From the NCBI GenBank assembly GCA_027886185.1, contig WOAB01000110.1:496001-560000 (forward strand): a stretch of 64,000 nucleotides of DNA, written 5' to 3'. This stretch comes from Rheum nobile. Taxonomy: Eukaryota; Streptophyta; Magnoliopsida; Caryophyllales; Polygonaceae. A model generated the notes under the pieces. That model did no database searches, was not told the DNA's origin, and saw only the letters and a program-made list of their open reading frames with translations. Of this stretch, positions 1 through 11,593 are shown one piece after another (within the stretch, counting starts at the first letter, position 1; every line of letters starts with the position of its first letter). A program made the position numbers and the translations under genes.

Positions 1-375
1 TCGAAAATAAAATAAATAGAACTTATGCAAAAAATACAAATTACAATCAATAAATTTTATAATATGCATGCATGGTACTTATAATAGACTAGTTACATAT
101 AAAAAAGAAGAAATTCAAACTCAATATCTAGTGGATTTTTTAGGAATAAAGGTAAATATAATTACTTGAAAAGTAAATAAGAAAATACACTTGGACGAAA
201 ACGACACACAAAGACCGTGTGATTAATTGCATGGCAATTTGACCTCATCCACACAATCACAGTGGGCCCAAGCGTGTGCCACATCAGCATAACCACTCTG
301 TATTTTTCTTTTCTTTTCTTCATCCGAACTACAAGAAACCATCGATATTTCCCTCTTGAGGATTCAGAATCTTTA

Positions 376-520
376 AAAACACCAACCATATATCCAACCA
401 CCAAAATCGTCACAAATATAGAAATTCTTTATTTTTGTTCATAAACGAATTCGTTACAGAAAATAAAATATAAAAACACAAAGCAAACAGAGACTTCTAA
501 ACCACTCCTCTTCTTCCTCT
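376..520 (+). promoter_or_regulatory. Core promoter of the TBL29-like gene with AC-type MYB elements
   Basis: An exact ACCAACC box lies at 381-387, followed by CCAACCACC at 395-403. These match the AC / secondary-wall MYB-responsive element bound by MYB46-type factors. A TATA-like stretch (ataaaatataaaa) lies near 463-476, followed by a pyrimidine-rich patch near 500-525 that would fit the start of transcription. Secondary-wall MYB control would suit a xylan acetyltransferase. The motifs are visible; the regulation is inferred. Confidence 0.5.
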
Positions 521-525
521 CTCTC

Positions 526-600
526 ATGCCGTTTGAAACAGAGCATCAACTCAAGAACCTAAGAAAACTCTGGTTTAAAGCTTCGGATTATAATTCATAA
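526..600 (+). CDS. Possible 24-aa upstream ORF in the TBL29-like 5' leader
   Basis: An ATG at 526 opens a 24-codon frame ending in TAA at 598-600, downstream of the likely transcription start and well before either candidate main start. It has no recognisable product. If the leader starts near 500, this uORF would be translated first and could dampen the main frame. It may equally be chance. Confidence 0.2.
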   Translation: MPFETEHQLKNLRKLWFKASDYNS

Positions 601-813
601 GAAATTAAACAGCTAGTCAAGAAAGCTTCTTCCCAACAAATAAAGATCAAAATCTCTCACCAAACCCCCATTTTTTCATTTCTTCTCCAGAATCATCAAG
701 CAACCTAATCTCACGTAAGATCTTTCTTCTCTCTCTATCTCTGTTTTCCCTTCTTTATATCCCATGTCATTTCTCCTCTGTTTTTCCCACCCACCTCAAT
801 TCCCCATTTTCTT

Positions 814-3032
814 ATGCAGACACCTCGGCGGAAAACACTTCAATTTTCGCCGGAAACCGCCGCGATGAAGCAGCAGCAGCCGCAGCTCGTCGGTGGACTG
901 GGCAGAAAAGCCAGCAACACTGTCTCGATCTTCATCCTCGTCTCGACGCTAGTCCTCTTCGCATTCTTCCTGTACAATGAAGACGTGAAATCGATCACTG
1001 AATTCCCCTTCTCGTGGCCCAAATTGCAAGAGCTCCAAGAAACGGGCGCGAAATCGCAAGATTCCCCTGTTTTGCTGACTGCAAAAACAGAGCAGGATCA
1101 ACAAGAAGAAGAAGACGTCGAAGAAGAGATGAAATTTCCGCCTGAGGATTGCGATCTTTTTACAGGGGAATGGGTGTTTGATAACGTCACCCGCCCGTTA
1201 TACAAGGAAGACGAATGCGAGTTCCTAACAGAGCAAGTCACTTGCGTCAGAAATGGGAGACAAGATTTATCTTATCAGAACTGGAGATGGCAGCCTAAAG
1301 ATTGTTCTTTGCCCAAGTAACTTCTCAACATTCTCATACTCTGTTTTTCAACCTTCTCTGATCCGGGCCATGAAATATCTTAACTTTTTTCTGAATTTCC
1401 AGATTTAGTGCGAAATTGCTGCTGAAGAAGCTTAAAGGCAAGAGATTGATGTTCGTCGGGGACTCATTGAACAGAAATCAGTGGGAGTCAATGGTTTGTA
1501 TGGTCCAATCTGCAGTCCGCCATGGGAGGAAGAGCTTGAGAAAATCCGGATCTCTCACAATCTTCACTCTTGAGGTTTTTTTTTTACACCATTTCTTTAC
1601 ATTGAAGATTAAGCAACTTCTTTTCATATGGGAGTGTAAAATGCCCGGAAAAGAATAATGAATTTTTATTTTTTTTCGGGACAGGATTATAATACAACAG
1701 TGGAGTTCTACTGGGCACCATTTCTAGTGGAGTCCAATTCGGATGATCCGAAAATGCACAGTATACAGAACCGGATCATCATACCCGGATCCATCAACAA
1801 GCACGCGGTCAACTGGAAGGGCGTTGACTTTCTCATCTTCAACACCTACATTTGGTGGATGAACACTGCCAACATGAAAGTCTTGTAAGCTGTTACACAT
1901 TTTGGTCTTGGGTGGTTTTAACTCAAAATGGTACCATATTAAGCTAAGTAGTGATTAATTCAATTAATCGACGTGATTAGGCGAGGATCCTCGTTCAAGG
2001 AAGGTGCGGAGTACGAGGAAGTGGCGAGGCCGGTGGCGTATAGGAGGGTGTTGGAGACATGGGCTAAGTGGATAGATGAGAACATTGACCCCAACCGAAC
2101 CAGTGTCTTCTTCAACAGCATGTCACCTATTCATATTAAGTAAGTTTGTTCATACTTGCTTTTTGGTAAAAAAATTGCATTTTTAAAAGTTAAAATATGA
2201 GCTTTATACAATAATTCACGTGTCTAGAGAAACCAAAGTTATAAAAAATATTGCAAGATCAAAGATAGTGCTTGGGTCCAAATTGTCCTTAATTAATGTT
2301 GATTAGACAATTCTAATTAATCTATGTTGCTTCTTTAAATGTCCATTTATTTTGTATCTTTCAGATTAATTGAATAACATGATTGAGTGGCTAGGTAGGA
2401 CGGTAGGTCATTGTTTGTATGTAGTGCATAATTTTTAAAAAGTTTGTACTTCCAAAATGTCAAGAGTTTGTGGTTGGTAATTGTATTAGTTGTAGTAGCT
2501 GTTGGGATTTCTAAATCACTAGCATTACTTTATTACAATTTTTGCACAATTCATCCGGTTAATCATGGAACCAAAAATTATAAAGTAATTGTGTTAAGTA
2601 AACCGACAGTCTAATCCTACCAAATCCAAGTGAAAAAATATTTTTGTGATTGATTATCGTTTGAATGTATGTATTAGGAGTTTGGACTGGAACAATCCAG
2701 ATGGCATAAAGTGTGCACTGGAGACAATGCCGGTGCTGAACAAAACGGCGCCGTTGCACGTCGGCACCGACAAGAGGCTCTTCGTGGCGGCCCACAACGT
2801 CACTCAGTCAACGAACAAGGTGCCGGTCAACTTCCTCAACATCACGGTGCTGTCGGAGTACCGGAAAGACGCTCACACCTCCGTTCACACTATCCGGCAA
2901 GGGAAGGTTCTGACGCCGGAGCAAAAGTCCGACCCGGCTAACTTCGCGGATTGCATCCACTGGTGCCTCCCGGGTCTGCCCGACACGTGGAACGAGTTCC
3001 TTTATACACGGATCGTCTTAAGCTCAACGTGA
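814..3032 (+). CDS. TBL29: Trichome birefringence-like (TBL29/ESK1-type) xylan O-acetyltransferase, five exons
   Basis: Exons 814-1316, 1403-1574, 1685-1884, 1981-2139 and 2678-3032 join at GT-AG borders into one 462-residue frame (1389 nt with stop). Residues about 33-54 form a single membrane anchor after a basic N-terminus, so this is a type II Golgi protein. A TBL domain follows from about residue 110 (DCDLFTGEWVFDN). The catalytic GDS motif sits in exon 2 (GDSLNRNQWES) and the DxxH motif in the last exon (DCIHWCLPGLPDTWNEF). The family transfers acetyl groups to xylan or other wall polysaccharides. Length and sequence resemble ESK1/TBL29, although the nearby TBL3/TBL31 members cannot be excluded. 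The start is ambiguous: ATG 814 lies inside a plausible 3' splice site (ttcttatgcag), and the alternative start is ATG 865. After the GDS block, the usual Pro-Pro is read as Arg-His (see findings). Confidence 0.93.
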
Positions 3033-3967
3033 CACGTCGACACATTACAAGTTTCCCTTCTGTGGATATGTGATTCTTTAGCTTGTATGTTACTTTCGTT
3101 GTTTCCTATTTTCTTTTGTGAAAAGTGGAAAAATATCCTGTAGGTTTTGCATTAGGATTTCAAGGATGAGATTACCCCATTGGAAATGTATTTCTTCTGA
3201 CAAAGAAATAATGAATCTAAGTGTACATATATATATGGGCAATAGCTTGTTTTGTGAGGATCTAAACCCAATACAACAGTTAAGACAACACAAAATCATA
3301 GTAATTCATGGAGATTAGCCACCGACTGAACTGCACGGTGCCATGGAGATCTTAAGAAGACAACTCGTCATGATGTAGGCCACCGAAGCACAACAATGGA
3401 GTATAATTGCAAGCTTTGGCAGCATATGAACGAAACACGACCTTTCAGAAGCACATGTTTGGGTCTACCATGGCTGGCGATAAGGCAAGCTTGGCCAAGG
3501 AAATCAATGGTAACTTGCCAAACATGTCACATGTACTACTTCAGTGTTCATTGCATTTTGCATCTCGTGTGATACATTTGCAGTGATCGGATTAGTATAA
3601 ATACTGGAGAATTGAGAAGAGGCAGTAAATTCAGTTGGAAATTTCTCTCTATTATCTAATCTCCTTCAAATACAATCCTAATTAAGTTTAATGTGTAAAC
3701 AAGCATCTCAATAACTCAGAAGTTGCATTCTCAACTCTCAAGCATCAAACTGAAGAATAAACCATAAACGCGCGATTAAAGAAGGCTTATAAGTTGCATT
3801 CTCAAAATTAAGCTCCATCAAAATATCTGTTTGAAGTGCTAGGGAAAATGTAATAGACGAAACGATGGATTCTACTCCATATCAAAAGAAAACAGAAAAC
3901 TAAGATCGGGAGAGAACGAACACGAACAGATAGAAAGACCGCAAAATCAACGAAGAAGCTGCTGCAT
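3033..3967. other. Intergenic region between two convergent genes
   Basis: This AT-rich stretch holds the 3' untranslated regions of the TBL29-like gene (+) and of RPL41 (-). No gene-like frame was recognised. A short inverted pair (acatgtttgg ... ccaaacatgt) lies near 3453-3530 and may be a small hairpin or MITE remnant. Confidence 0.5.
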
Positions 3968-4160
3968 CTACTTGGATCTCTGCCTCATCTTTCGGCGCTT
4001 CCTCTTCAGTCTCCTCATACGCTTCTTCTTCCACTGCAAAATCACGACACGCAAGTGAAAAAAAAAACGAATCAGATAAGAAATTGAAATGATCGGAATA
4101 AGAATTCGAGAAGGACGTTAACGAAGAGACTTATTATTAGAGCTTGACCTTGGCTCTCAT
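3968..4160 (-). CDS. RPL41: 60S ribosomal protein eL41 (RPL41), two exons, 25 residues
   Basis: On the minus strand, exon 1 (4160-4149) encodes MRAK and is followed by a GT donor. Exon 2 (4033-3968) starts after a tttgcag acceptor and encodes 21 residues, almost all Lys and Arg, ending RQRSK before TAG. The spliced product is the 25-residue, extremely basic eL41, a ribosomal protein at the inter-subunit bridge and the smallest known in eukaryotes. The intron after codon 4 and the exact length fit plant RPL41 genes. The gene is too short for ordinary ORF finding. Its upstream region carries a telo-box and site II motifs typical of plant ribosomal-protein genes, which supports that it is live. 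Confidence 0.93.
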
Positions 4161-4204
4161 GGCGAAAAGCGAATGCTTGCGCTCTAGATCCTGGTTGCCT
4201 ACCA

Positions 4205-4340
4205 AAACCCTAGAAACGTCGATGGAAGCTGCGGCGATGTGGAAGAGTGGGATTTTAGGGCTTTCTGGTGATTTATAGAAACGTGATGAGTTGTATATGG
4301 GGGTTGTAAAATGGGCCGGAAAGGCGGCCCAATGGGCTCA
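4205..4340 (-). promoter_or_regulatory. RPL41 promoter: telo-box plus site II (TGGGCC/T) elements
   Basis: AAACCCTA lies at 4205-4212, just upstream of the eL41 start. Site II-type motifs lie at 4311-4317 (atgggcc), near 4326 (ggccca) and near 4332 (atgggct), with another atgggct near 4375. Telo-box plus site II is the classic signature of plant ribosomal-protein promoters (TRB/PUR-alpha and TCP binding). Confidence 0.75.
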
Positions 4341-4399
4341 TATTCTGGAAACATCCAAATAAAAATAAGATTTTATGGGCTATGGGTGTTCTAGAGGTT

Positions 4400-4635
4400 T
4401 AAAGATAGAGTTGGCCTACTTGAAGGGTCCAGGAAATTTTGTCAGGTTATAGCCGAGGAATATTGGGGGAAATGAGGTTGGTTTTTAATCATAAAAAAGT
4501 AATAAAGGGTTTGTTTGATATGTATACTTAAGAAAACTAACAAAGGGTTTGTTTGGTATATGTATTTATGAAAATTAATAAAGATTTTATTTGGTATGTC
4601 CGTATCTGTACTTATGAAAACATTTTTGTTGATAA
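4400..4635. repeat. Short degenerate direct repeats
   Basis: A unit of about 45 bp beginning aaagggtttgttt and including tatgtat and gaaaa is repeated about three times between 4503 and 4620. No coding signal was seen. Confidence 0.35.
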
Positions 4636-4652
4636 ATTATTGAGGATAGATT

Positions 4653-4861
4653 TTTTTTTTTTTTTTTGCCGGGACCGGATGTCGGGCCACCGAAGTGAAC
4701 CCACTAATCCCGGGCCATGACCGCTAGTCCTTCACGCCATGATCCTTGGTTAAATCGCGAGAGTTTCATCCTCAAAGTGATGCTGGCCCGTTTCGAACCC
4801 GAGGGGATTTGCACCCCAGGATCTACTCCCCCCAACACCGCTGGACTACGCTCCCGGGGAT
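4653..4861 (-). mobile_element. tRNA-derived SINE with perfect 17-bp target-site duplications
   Basis: Identical copies of attattgaggatagatt flank the element (4636-4652 and 4862-4878). Read on the minus strand, it starts with a tRNA-like head containing an A-box-like tagtccagcgg and a B-box-like ggttcgaaac, and it ends in a poly(A) tail (the T-run from 4653). Length is about 209 bp. A pol III promoter, an A-tail and long TSDs together define a SINE moved by LINE machinery. The intact TSD suggests a fairly recent insertion. Confidence 0.9.
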
Positions 4862-4878
4862 ATTATTGAGGATAGATT

Positions 4879-5344
4879 GCGAAACAATGTTTGGTAAGAA
4901 AACTTATTTTTTATAGACAATATTTTTGTTATAAAGTGTGTAGTGAAAAAAAAAAATTATAACACGTTTATCGAAAGTTATAAGGTATTTTTTGATAAAT
5001 CACCAAACATAGCATTAGTTAGAACTTTCATTCGATCATATATCAACACTCCATAAACATTAAAATGTTGTAAATTTATGCTTCATATTGTGTCTTCTTA
5101 GGACATGTTTGGATTACCGTCTATAATGATTATACTTAGTTGACAAAATCATCCTTTTCGGAGGAAATAAAAAGCTTAAACAAATTTTAAGCAAAGTTTG
5201 TGCTGACATTTATTGACAAAATATCAAGTATCAACCAAGAACGATTAGATAAAAAAATTAAATAAAAGTTCTATATGAAATCTCACCGGAAAAAGTAATT
5301 ATACAAAAATCACTACATAAACAATTAACCTACCTTAGGTTTAA
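4879..5344. other. AT-rich intergenic sequence
   Basis: No gene, RNA or clear repeat was recognised here. Confidence 0.5.
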
Positions 5345-8326
5345 CTAGAAATCGAAGCCCGTGCTTCGCACGGGCCTTTTGTGTATATGTTGTCACGGTT
5401 TAAATATGAATTTGTAATATATGGATTGTTGTTGCATGTTTTATCTTAAATGATATATTGTTTGATATGTATTTAATGTAATATCTAAGTATTTTAGGTA
5501 TAAAATGCTATGATTGTACAAAGTATAATTTTATTTATTTTTTTGGTAAGAAGTTCAATTTAAATTTTGAATTAAGGCGGTAGTTGTTTTTTGTAGGGAT
5601 GCATTTTTTTCCTTTGAAAATATTTGGGGAATATTTTAGACATTCCTATCTAATTATATGTTGTATATTTTGTGCTTGAACTAGAGTATTTGTAAGAAAC
5701 TTCTTACAACAACTCTCATTTCATGCTCTACTACCCTCCACATTTCTAACTTTTGCCTTTATCTTACAAATATATTGCCTTTTAATAATGTTTTTTTTGT
5801 TATGCTTTAGTTATTAATATTCATTAATACATTGTTTTATTTTTTTTGTCTGGAATATATATCGTTTTATTGGTCACATTGACTTTACATATTCCTAGAC
5901 AAATATCATTTTAATTAAAATATATTAGTCATTACTTCCTATTCTTATAAGTAATAGAAATAATTGGTGACTCTGCATATTCTTAAACATTGTTACATTT
6001 TATATAAAAGTACATTAGTTATTTTATTGGTACATGCTTACTCTTCTTAGCGAAATTATAATTCATAACTTCTTCCTTGTACATTTCATATATATGTGAG
6101 AGTGAGTATAAGTCAATTATTTCGACTTTCATCCTTGATTAATTCCTTTAAACCAAGAAAAATGAGGCCAAATTTAGTATATATACATGATGCGTGTAAA
6201 ATGAATATGTATAAAATAGAACAACAAAAATCATCCTTAACCAAAATAACAACACACCTACCTAAATCGATTAGTACAAGAAAGGAACTAAAAATACGAA
6301 CCTAGTTGAATTTATGCTACCAAAAGTTGAAGGGTTTACATCGTCCATAAAATAGTTTGCTTTATTCATTACTAACAATCAATTGTCCTAAATCAATTGT
6401 ATTTGTCCTCTTTCTAGTGAAAGCTACCCATGCATGATGTAAACAATCGATGCCTCAATAGTGCTATTAGATTATCCAATTCTCTGACATCTTCATATAA
6501 AATTAACCTATCTCAATCAAAAGACAATTATATTAATAAATTTAAATCGATAGATGTAAGTATTTAGTGCATGCATGTGTAGACTACTAAAGAGATCAAA
6601 ATACATATAATCAAAGATAGTTTACCATGAGATGGATATATACTTGCATCCTCGACAATCGGGAATCCTCATTCACCCTTAACTTAATAATTATGCTTAC
6701 TTCAGCGACCATGTCTTTTTAAGGTGTTGCCTACTATCTCCCAATTGTATGTGTAGAGGTTGCCTTATTATTTTGAAAGAAGAAAGTGTATCTAAAAATG
6801 TGAGTTTAAATTGCTTCCCTTTCAGTCAGTAATATACTTGTCCAAATGATTGTATATGTTGAGTATAACACATTTGCATGTCCTCATAATGTCAGCAAGG
6901 TAGTGAGTATGAGATTATTAAACACCACTCCATGTTGAAAGCAAAATATAAAAATATTTATATGATTTAATGCTTGTCCAAATGATTACATACAAAATTT
7001 TACGTTATTGTACATGATTTAATGCTTTATGCATTGCGTCAACTTGCTTTATTTCGTGCAGCCCCTGTATAAGTAAATGACATAATTTTCATCAATTTAT
7101 ATTAACGTTGATCTAAATACAGATAAATTTGTTATCTTATTTTGCGTGGTGAGCTTGCTGAAAGCTTCCTTAAACAGAATATTCCTTGTGTGTTTAAATC
7201 AATTTTGATCCCCTTCAAACAAAAAACATTTATATTAACAATTATAATGAGTTGCTCTAATTACAGATAATGAGTTGATCTAAATCCAGAGAAATTTGTT
7301 ACCTTATTTTACGTGGTGAACTTGTTGAAAGCTTCCTTAAACACAATTTTCCTTGTGTCTTTAAATCCTTGCTTTGTTTACGTACCATGTTATCGGATAG
7401 AATGAAGCATGTGATAATGTATGTAATTGATCCTGTCGAAGGCATCCCACTTGCGACAAACATGTCAGAGTTAAACCCTTCGGTTAATTGGTTTAGTGGT
7501 ATATAGTTTCTTTCATGATTGTTATTTGTGTGTAAAGGATGGAGCAGCGAAGCGAAGAGTAGTGGGGTGGTCAGGTATCATATATATATATAGGAAGAAA
7601 TGAGGTAAGTGTAATGCTAATGTAATTTATATATTAAATATAGCTATAATGTGGTAGAACCGTTTCACTTGTGGGATAGGATTCTAACAGCTGCTTTAAT
7701 TTTTTTTTATTTTGTGATGTACAAACTTTGATTTAAATATGTAGCTATTGGACTGTCAATGATTAAATTATTGGGGTCGTCACTAAGGCTGGATCACCAG
7801 GGGACGACAATAGTATAATGGTTACGACAATAGAATTTGAACGTCTAATTTAAATATAGCTATGATGTGGTACAACCGTTTCAATGTTTTTTTGTTGTTA
7901 AAAAACTTATTGTTTGCCGTTTTATGTTGTACAACCTTTGAACTAATTGTGATTTAAATATAGTTGTAATGTGGTACAACCGTTTGACTTGACTTTTTTT
8001 TTCCGGTTAAAATTCCGTTTGACTTAAGCTTTTTTTTTGCTGTTATTTCATCTTCATATACTTAAATGTGTTAATTGTGAGAGATGAAAGGCTTAGCAGT
8101 TGACGCCTAATCCATTTGGGATGCAGTATGGCTGTCCATGCATGTGTGGCCCAATTTTTAATAGCTCAATATCTGATTGCATTTTTTTGTCTTTTCATAT
8201 CATTCAGTGATCCAATATTTGAGGTCAAAACATATTGTTCAACTTTATTGTGAAGCAAAACAATTGAAGAGAATTCAAGTGGATCATTAATGAGGGCAAG
8301 AAAACCAACTTTTAAGTAGATATAGA
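5345..8326 (-). mobile_element. Probable non-autonomous Helitron
   Basis: On the minus strand the 3' end carries a GC-rich hairpin (GCCCGTGC / GCACGGGC, 5357-5375) eight bases before CTAG (5345-5348), followed by T. This is the canonical Helitron 3' terminus. A matching 5' terminus is proposed at 8326, where the minus strand reads A|TCTATATCTAC. The interior is AT-rich with no transposase frame. The 3' end is well supported. The 5' end is the best candidate found by eye, so the 2.98 kb length is tentative. Confidence 0.55.
7123..7372. repeat. Diverged direct repeat inside the Helitron
   Basis: A segment of about 85 bp (gaaatttgttaccttat, then a block containing gaaagcttccttaaaca) occurs at about 7123-7210 and again at about 7288-7372. 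A second motif, tatagctataatgtggta plus accgtttcactt, recurs at about 7640, 7855 and 7955. Confidence 0.5.
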
Positions 8327-8511
8327 TAATTTTTGACAAGAGAAAGTGTGCATGGATAGTGTTTACCTTGATCCACAAATTATGAACTTATATCGTTTTG
8401 AATGAGTGTTATATAAGTGTAAGTATAAGCCTTTTGTGTTAGAATCTAAATTCCGACCGTATAATTTAAAAAAATTGCTTAATCCAAAATGACACCCGTT
8501 ATAGATAAATC

Positions 8512-8752
8512 TGTTGGGTTATGGAGTCTGATGGACTGTTTATTGTAAGTCCGAGTTTGGGCCGGGCCAGAGTTTCGGTTCTTTACCAGTATTTATACAT
8601 ACTTGATGTATTGTAATCGTATCACAAAATAGTAGAAAAAAACGTGGCTTGGCAGCGCCTCCAAACGTAATCACACTTTGTGACAAACTGGGTTAACAAT
8701 TCTCGTGTTCTTTGCTTTCAATTTCTTTCATGACTGCGTTCAAATCCTAACA
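8512..8752. mobile_element. Probable Copia-type solo LTR
   Basis: This 241-bp segment runs from TGTTGGGTTATGG to AAATCCTAACA with a TATA-like region in the middle (tatttataca) and a pyrimidine-rich 3' part, as in Ty1/Copia LTRs. The flanks are aaatc and aaacc (4 of 5 match). No internal domain or second LTR adjoins it, so it is read as a solo LTR. Confidence 0.5.
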
Positions 8753-10607
8753 AAACCCACGAAAGATATATCTTGCATCTACCACTAGATTTCAACTTTC
8801 GTCCTTTCACTCCTCCATAAACGCCATCTCAACTCACACGAACCAACGGTTATAATGCTCATTGTACTAGAAGCACTCAAAACAACGGTGTGAGAGCAAT
8901 TGAACCATCGGAAACAAAATGGTGGAAGCTTTACTTTAGTGTACGTAGCAAAGATTGACGAAGGCACACACCAAATGCAGACGTTTGGTAACATGGGTGG
9001 TGGTACAATTTAGGCAAAGATAGTCAAATGAGGCTATCTCTTCATTGGATCTCCAAAACGAGTTATCAACTTCAAACCCACAAAAAAAAAAAAAAAACGC
9101 AATAGTAGATACTCTACTCCACTATACACAACACTAACACTAGAGAGGACTCCAATCACAATCATATGAAGCTATTTAGCCTTTGTTGCGTGACAGCTTT
9201 TGCTTCTTTTTGTGTCCAAACGCCAAAAGAAAAGCCCTTCTTTTTTCTTCCCCACTTTGTCATTTTTTTATTTATAACTATGTCTCTCATTTATCACCGT
9301 GAAAATGAAATAACACTTGTCGCATCACAACGTGACATTACCCAATGATTGATGTAACTCATGTGAGACGCAAGTTTAGGATTAGAGAATCACTAGGATA
9401 TTAATTCTTAACTTACAATATCACTAACTTTTTAAATTAATCAAAGTTGTTCGAACACCTTTTAGTTTATAATATAAAAGTGTACATATACTATATCAAT
9501 ATGTATGCCCATTGTGACCGCGCTGAAACCCTATGTTACCTAACCTAGATCCTTAATAGGTACTCCGTATAACACACATATAATTATAAAGCCAAGTGCA
9601 CTATTCAGAATATTATAAAAGATAGGTCACCGCAGGAATGATAACAACGAACGGTGATTGAAATGTGGGTCGGAGATTTGATGTTAATCTAGAAGTGTGT
9701 CGTGGCACAATTCATTGTCTTGGAAGTAAATCGTCATGACATTGGTGTAAGTAAAGAGTGGTGTGAGTCTCTCGAGGTTAGTACAATTCTACTCGAATCT
9801 GTGCACTTTAGATAAGTGATCAATTAAAACTCGGACTAGTAGAAGGGTCGGTTTGCTTGGTGTTTTGAAAAGAGATAGAGCTTATCAGTTATGTGTGTCA
9901 ATGGAGAAGAGAAACAAATGCCTTAAGAAGAAAAGTGGAGAATATAATTCACCCAAGAGCAACTCAACTACTCCTTGAATTCAAAATCAAAATAGAATAG
10001 TATTTTGAAAACAATCAAGGATTGCTCCTCAAGTCTCGCAAACAGAAGTTCAATTTTAAATGTTTTAGTAAAATTTGAAAGTTACGGAAGAGTAACAAAC
10101 AATGAATCTGTAATCCATTTGGTCCAATATCCGTAAAATAAAAATCCCAAACCAATGAAAAGAAACCCAACCACACTGCGCACGTGCCACACACATGAAC
10201 CGGACAACGGCGACGGTGGAGGCGGAGGTATCTTTTCTCACCCATCTTTACCATTCTAACACGAAACCCTAATATATAAGGATATATATCCATTTACTCA
10301 TGTTGATTATAAATAAGCATTAACTAAGTTGGTTTTCACTCACAAATATGTATTAAGATTTTATGTGATTCTAGTCATTTGTCATCAATAGATCTTTGTA
10401 AAAACTCGTACTGTTCTTGAAAAAAAAATCAATTAGCCCAAAACTAGACTAAAGTGAAATGTAACTATAAATAAGCATCAATTTCTCTAATCTATGTTCT
10501 AAGGTTATAGGTAAGCACCTTCTTGTAAAAAGATGTTATTAAATTATATTATTTTAGTAATTTAATTCTTTTTTTAAAAGAGTTTAAGTGCTACAACCAT
10601 CCTAAAC
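8753..10607. other. AT-rich intergenic region
   Basis: No convincing gene was found. Short frames lack recognisable domains. A G-box-like gcacgtgcc lies near 10181. Confidence 0.4.
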
Positions 10608-11443
10608 GCATAAAACCACTCATGATTTACACTTGTTTGCAACAAACCACCCTTTATAAAAAAAAGTTTGCATAAAACCACCCCTTATTCATAATTTGTT
10701 GCAAACAACCACCCCAACCCTTATTTTATCAAACAATTCAATTTAGCTATAATTTTAGCACATAGTTTATACACTTAAAAAAATATGCATATATAATGTA
10801 AAATATATACATATTTAGGAAAACAATTATACACTTAAAACACATATACTTTTGCATAAATTCATCTAGTTTATAAATTTTTGTCTGAATTTGCATATAT
10901 TTTACGTCGTATGTGAATCATTTGCCTTTCGTACGAGAGTGATCGTTATCACATGATTCGTTCTACAATTTTAATTATATTAATATTTTCTACTTAAAAG
11001 ATAAATATGACTTAATTAGAATTTGTTAATATTATTACTTTTACATCATCAAAATCATTAAGAGAACGAATGAAAAAGAAAAAATAATCACACGGTCCAT
11101 AATCGAGACCAAAGTGGTTCAGACCAAATCGGAATTGGAACGAAGTGGATTATTTTGGTCTGGTCTTCAATCTACGTTTTGGAAAAAAATTGGATCTATT
11201 ACGGTTTGCACTGATAACATCTCTTGATTTGAGGTTTTTATCTTGTTCAGATGAGAGTATACAAATTCAATAAATAATGTTAAGTTTATTTTGGTCTTTT
11301 AGTATATGTAATATGATAATTAAAAAAACTAATGATATGGGTGGGTTGTTTGCAATAAAATATGAATAAGGGGTGGTTTTATGCAAACTTAAAAAAAAGG
11401 GTGGTATGTTGCAAACAATACAAATAAGGGGTGGTTTTATGCA
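10608..11443. mobile_element. Element with long imperfect terminal inverted repeats (fold-back or MULE-like MITE)
   Basis: The left arm (10608-10735) contains gcataaaaccac and two blocks of accacccctta type. The right arm (11339-11443) is its near reverse complement (ggggtggttttatgc, then gggtggtatgttgcaaac). The interior is AT-rich and non-coding. No clear TSD was found, so the superfamily is undecided. Confidence 0.6.
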
Positions 11444-11593
11444 TGTAATTACACATATACTTAAATGTTCAATTTGAGGGAAGAATTCAAAACACATTAA
11501 ACTTGTCTTCATCATAATGGCAATAACATCATAACCTAAGTATGCTATAAAGTTGCAAATATATAAACATGGACATCATATGTTTTGGATGAC

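Noticed and set aside
4789..4849. tRNA gene
   Set aside because: A and B boxes are present, but no full cloverleaf could be drawn. The segment is the head of a SINE with poly(A) and target-site duplications.
9166..9348. 60-codon frame with a hydrophobic, Cys-containing start, like a small secreted protein
   Set aside because: The frame is short, lies in AT-rich intergenic DNA, shows no conserved Cys spacing or promoter, and its polypyrimidine content explains the hydrophobic codons.
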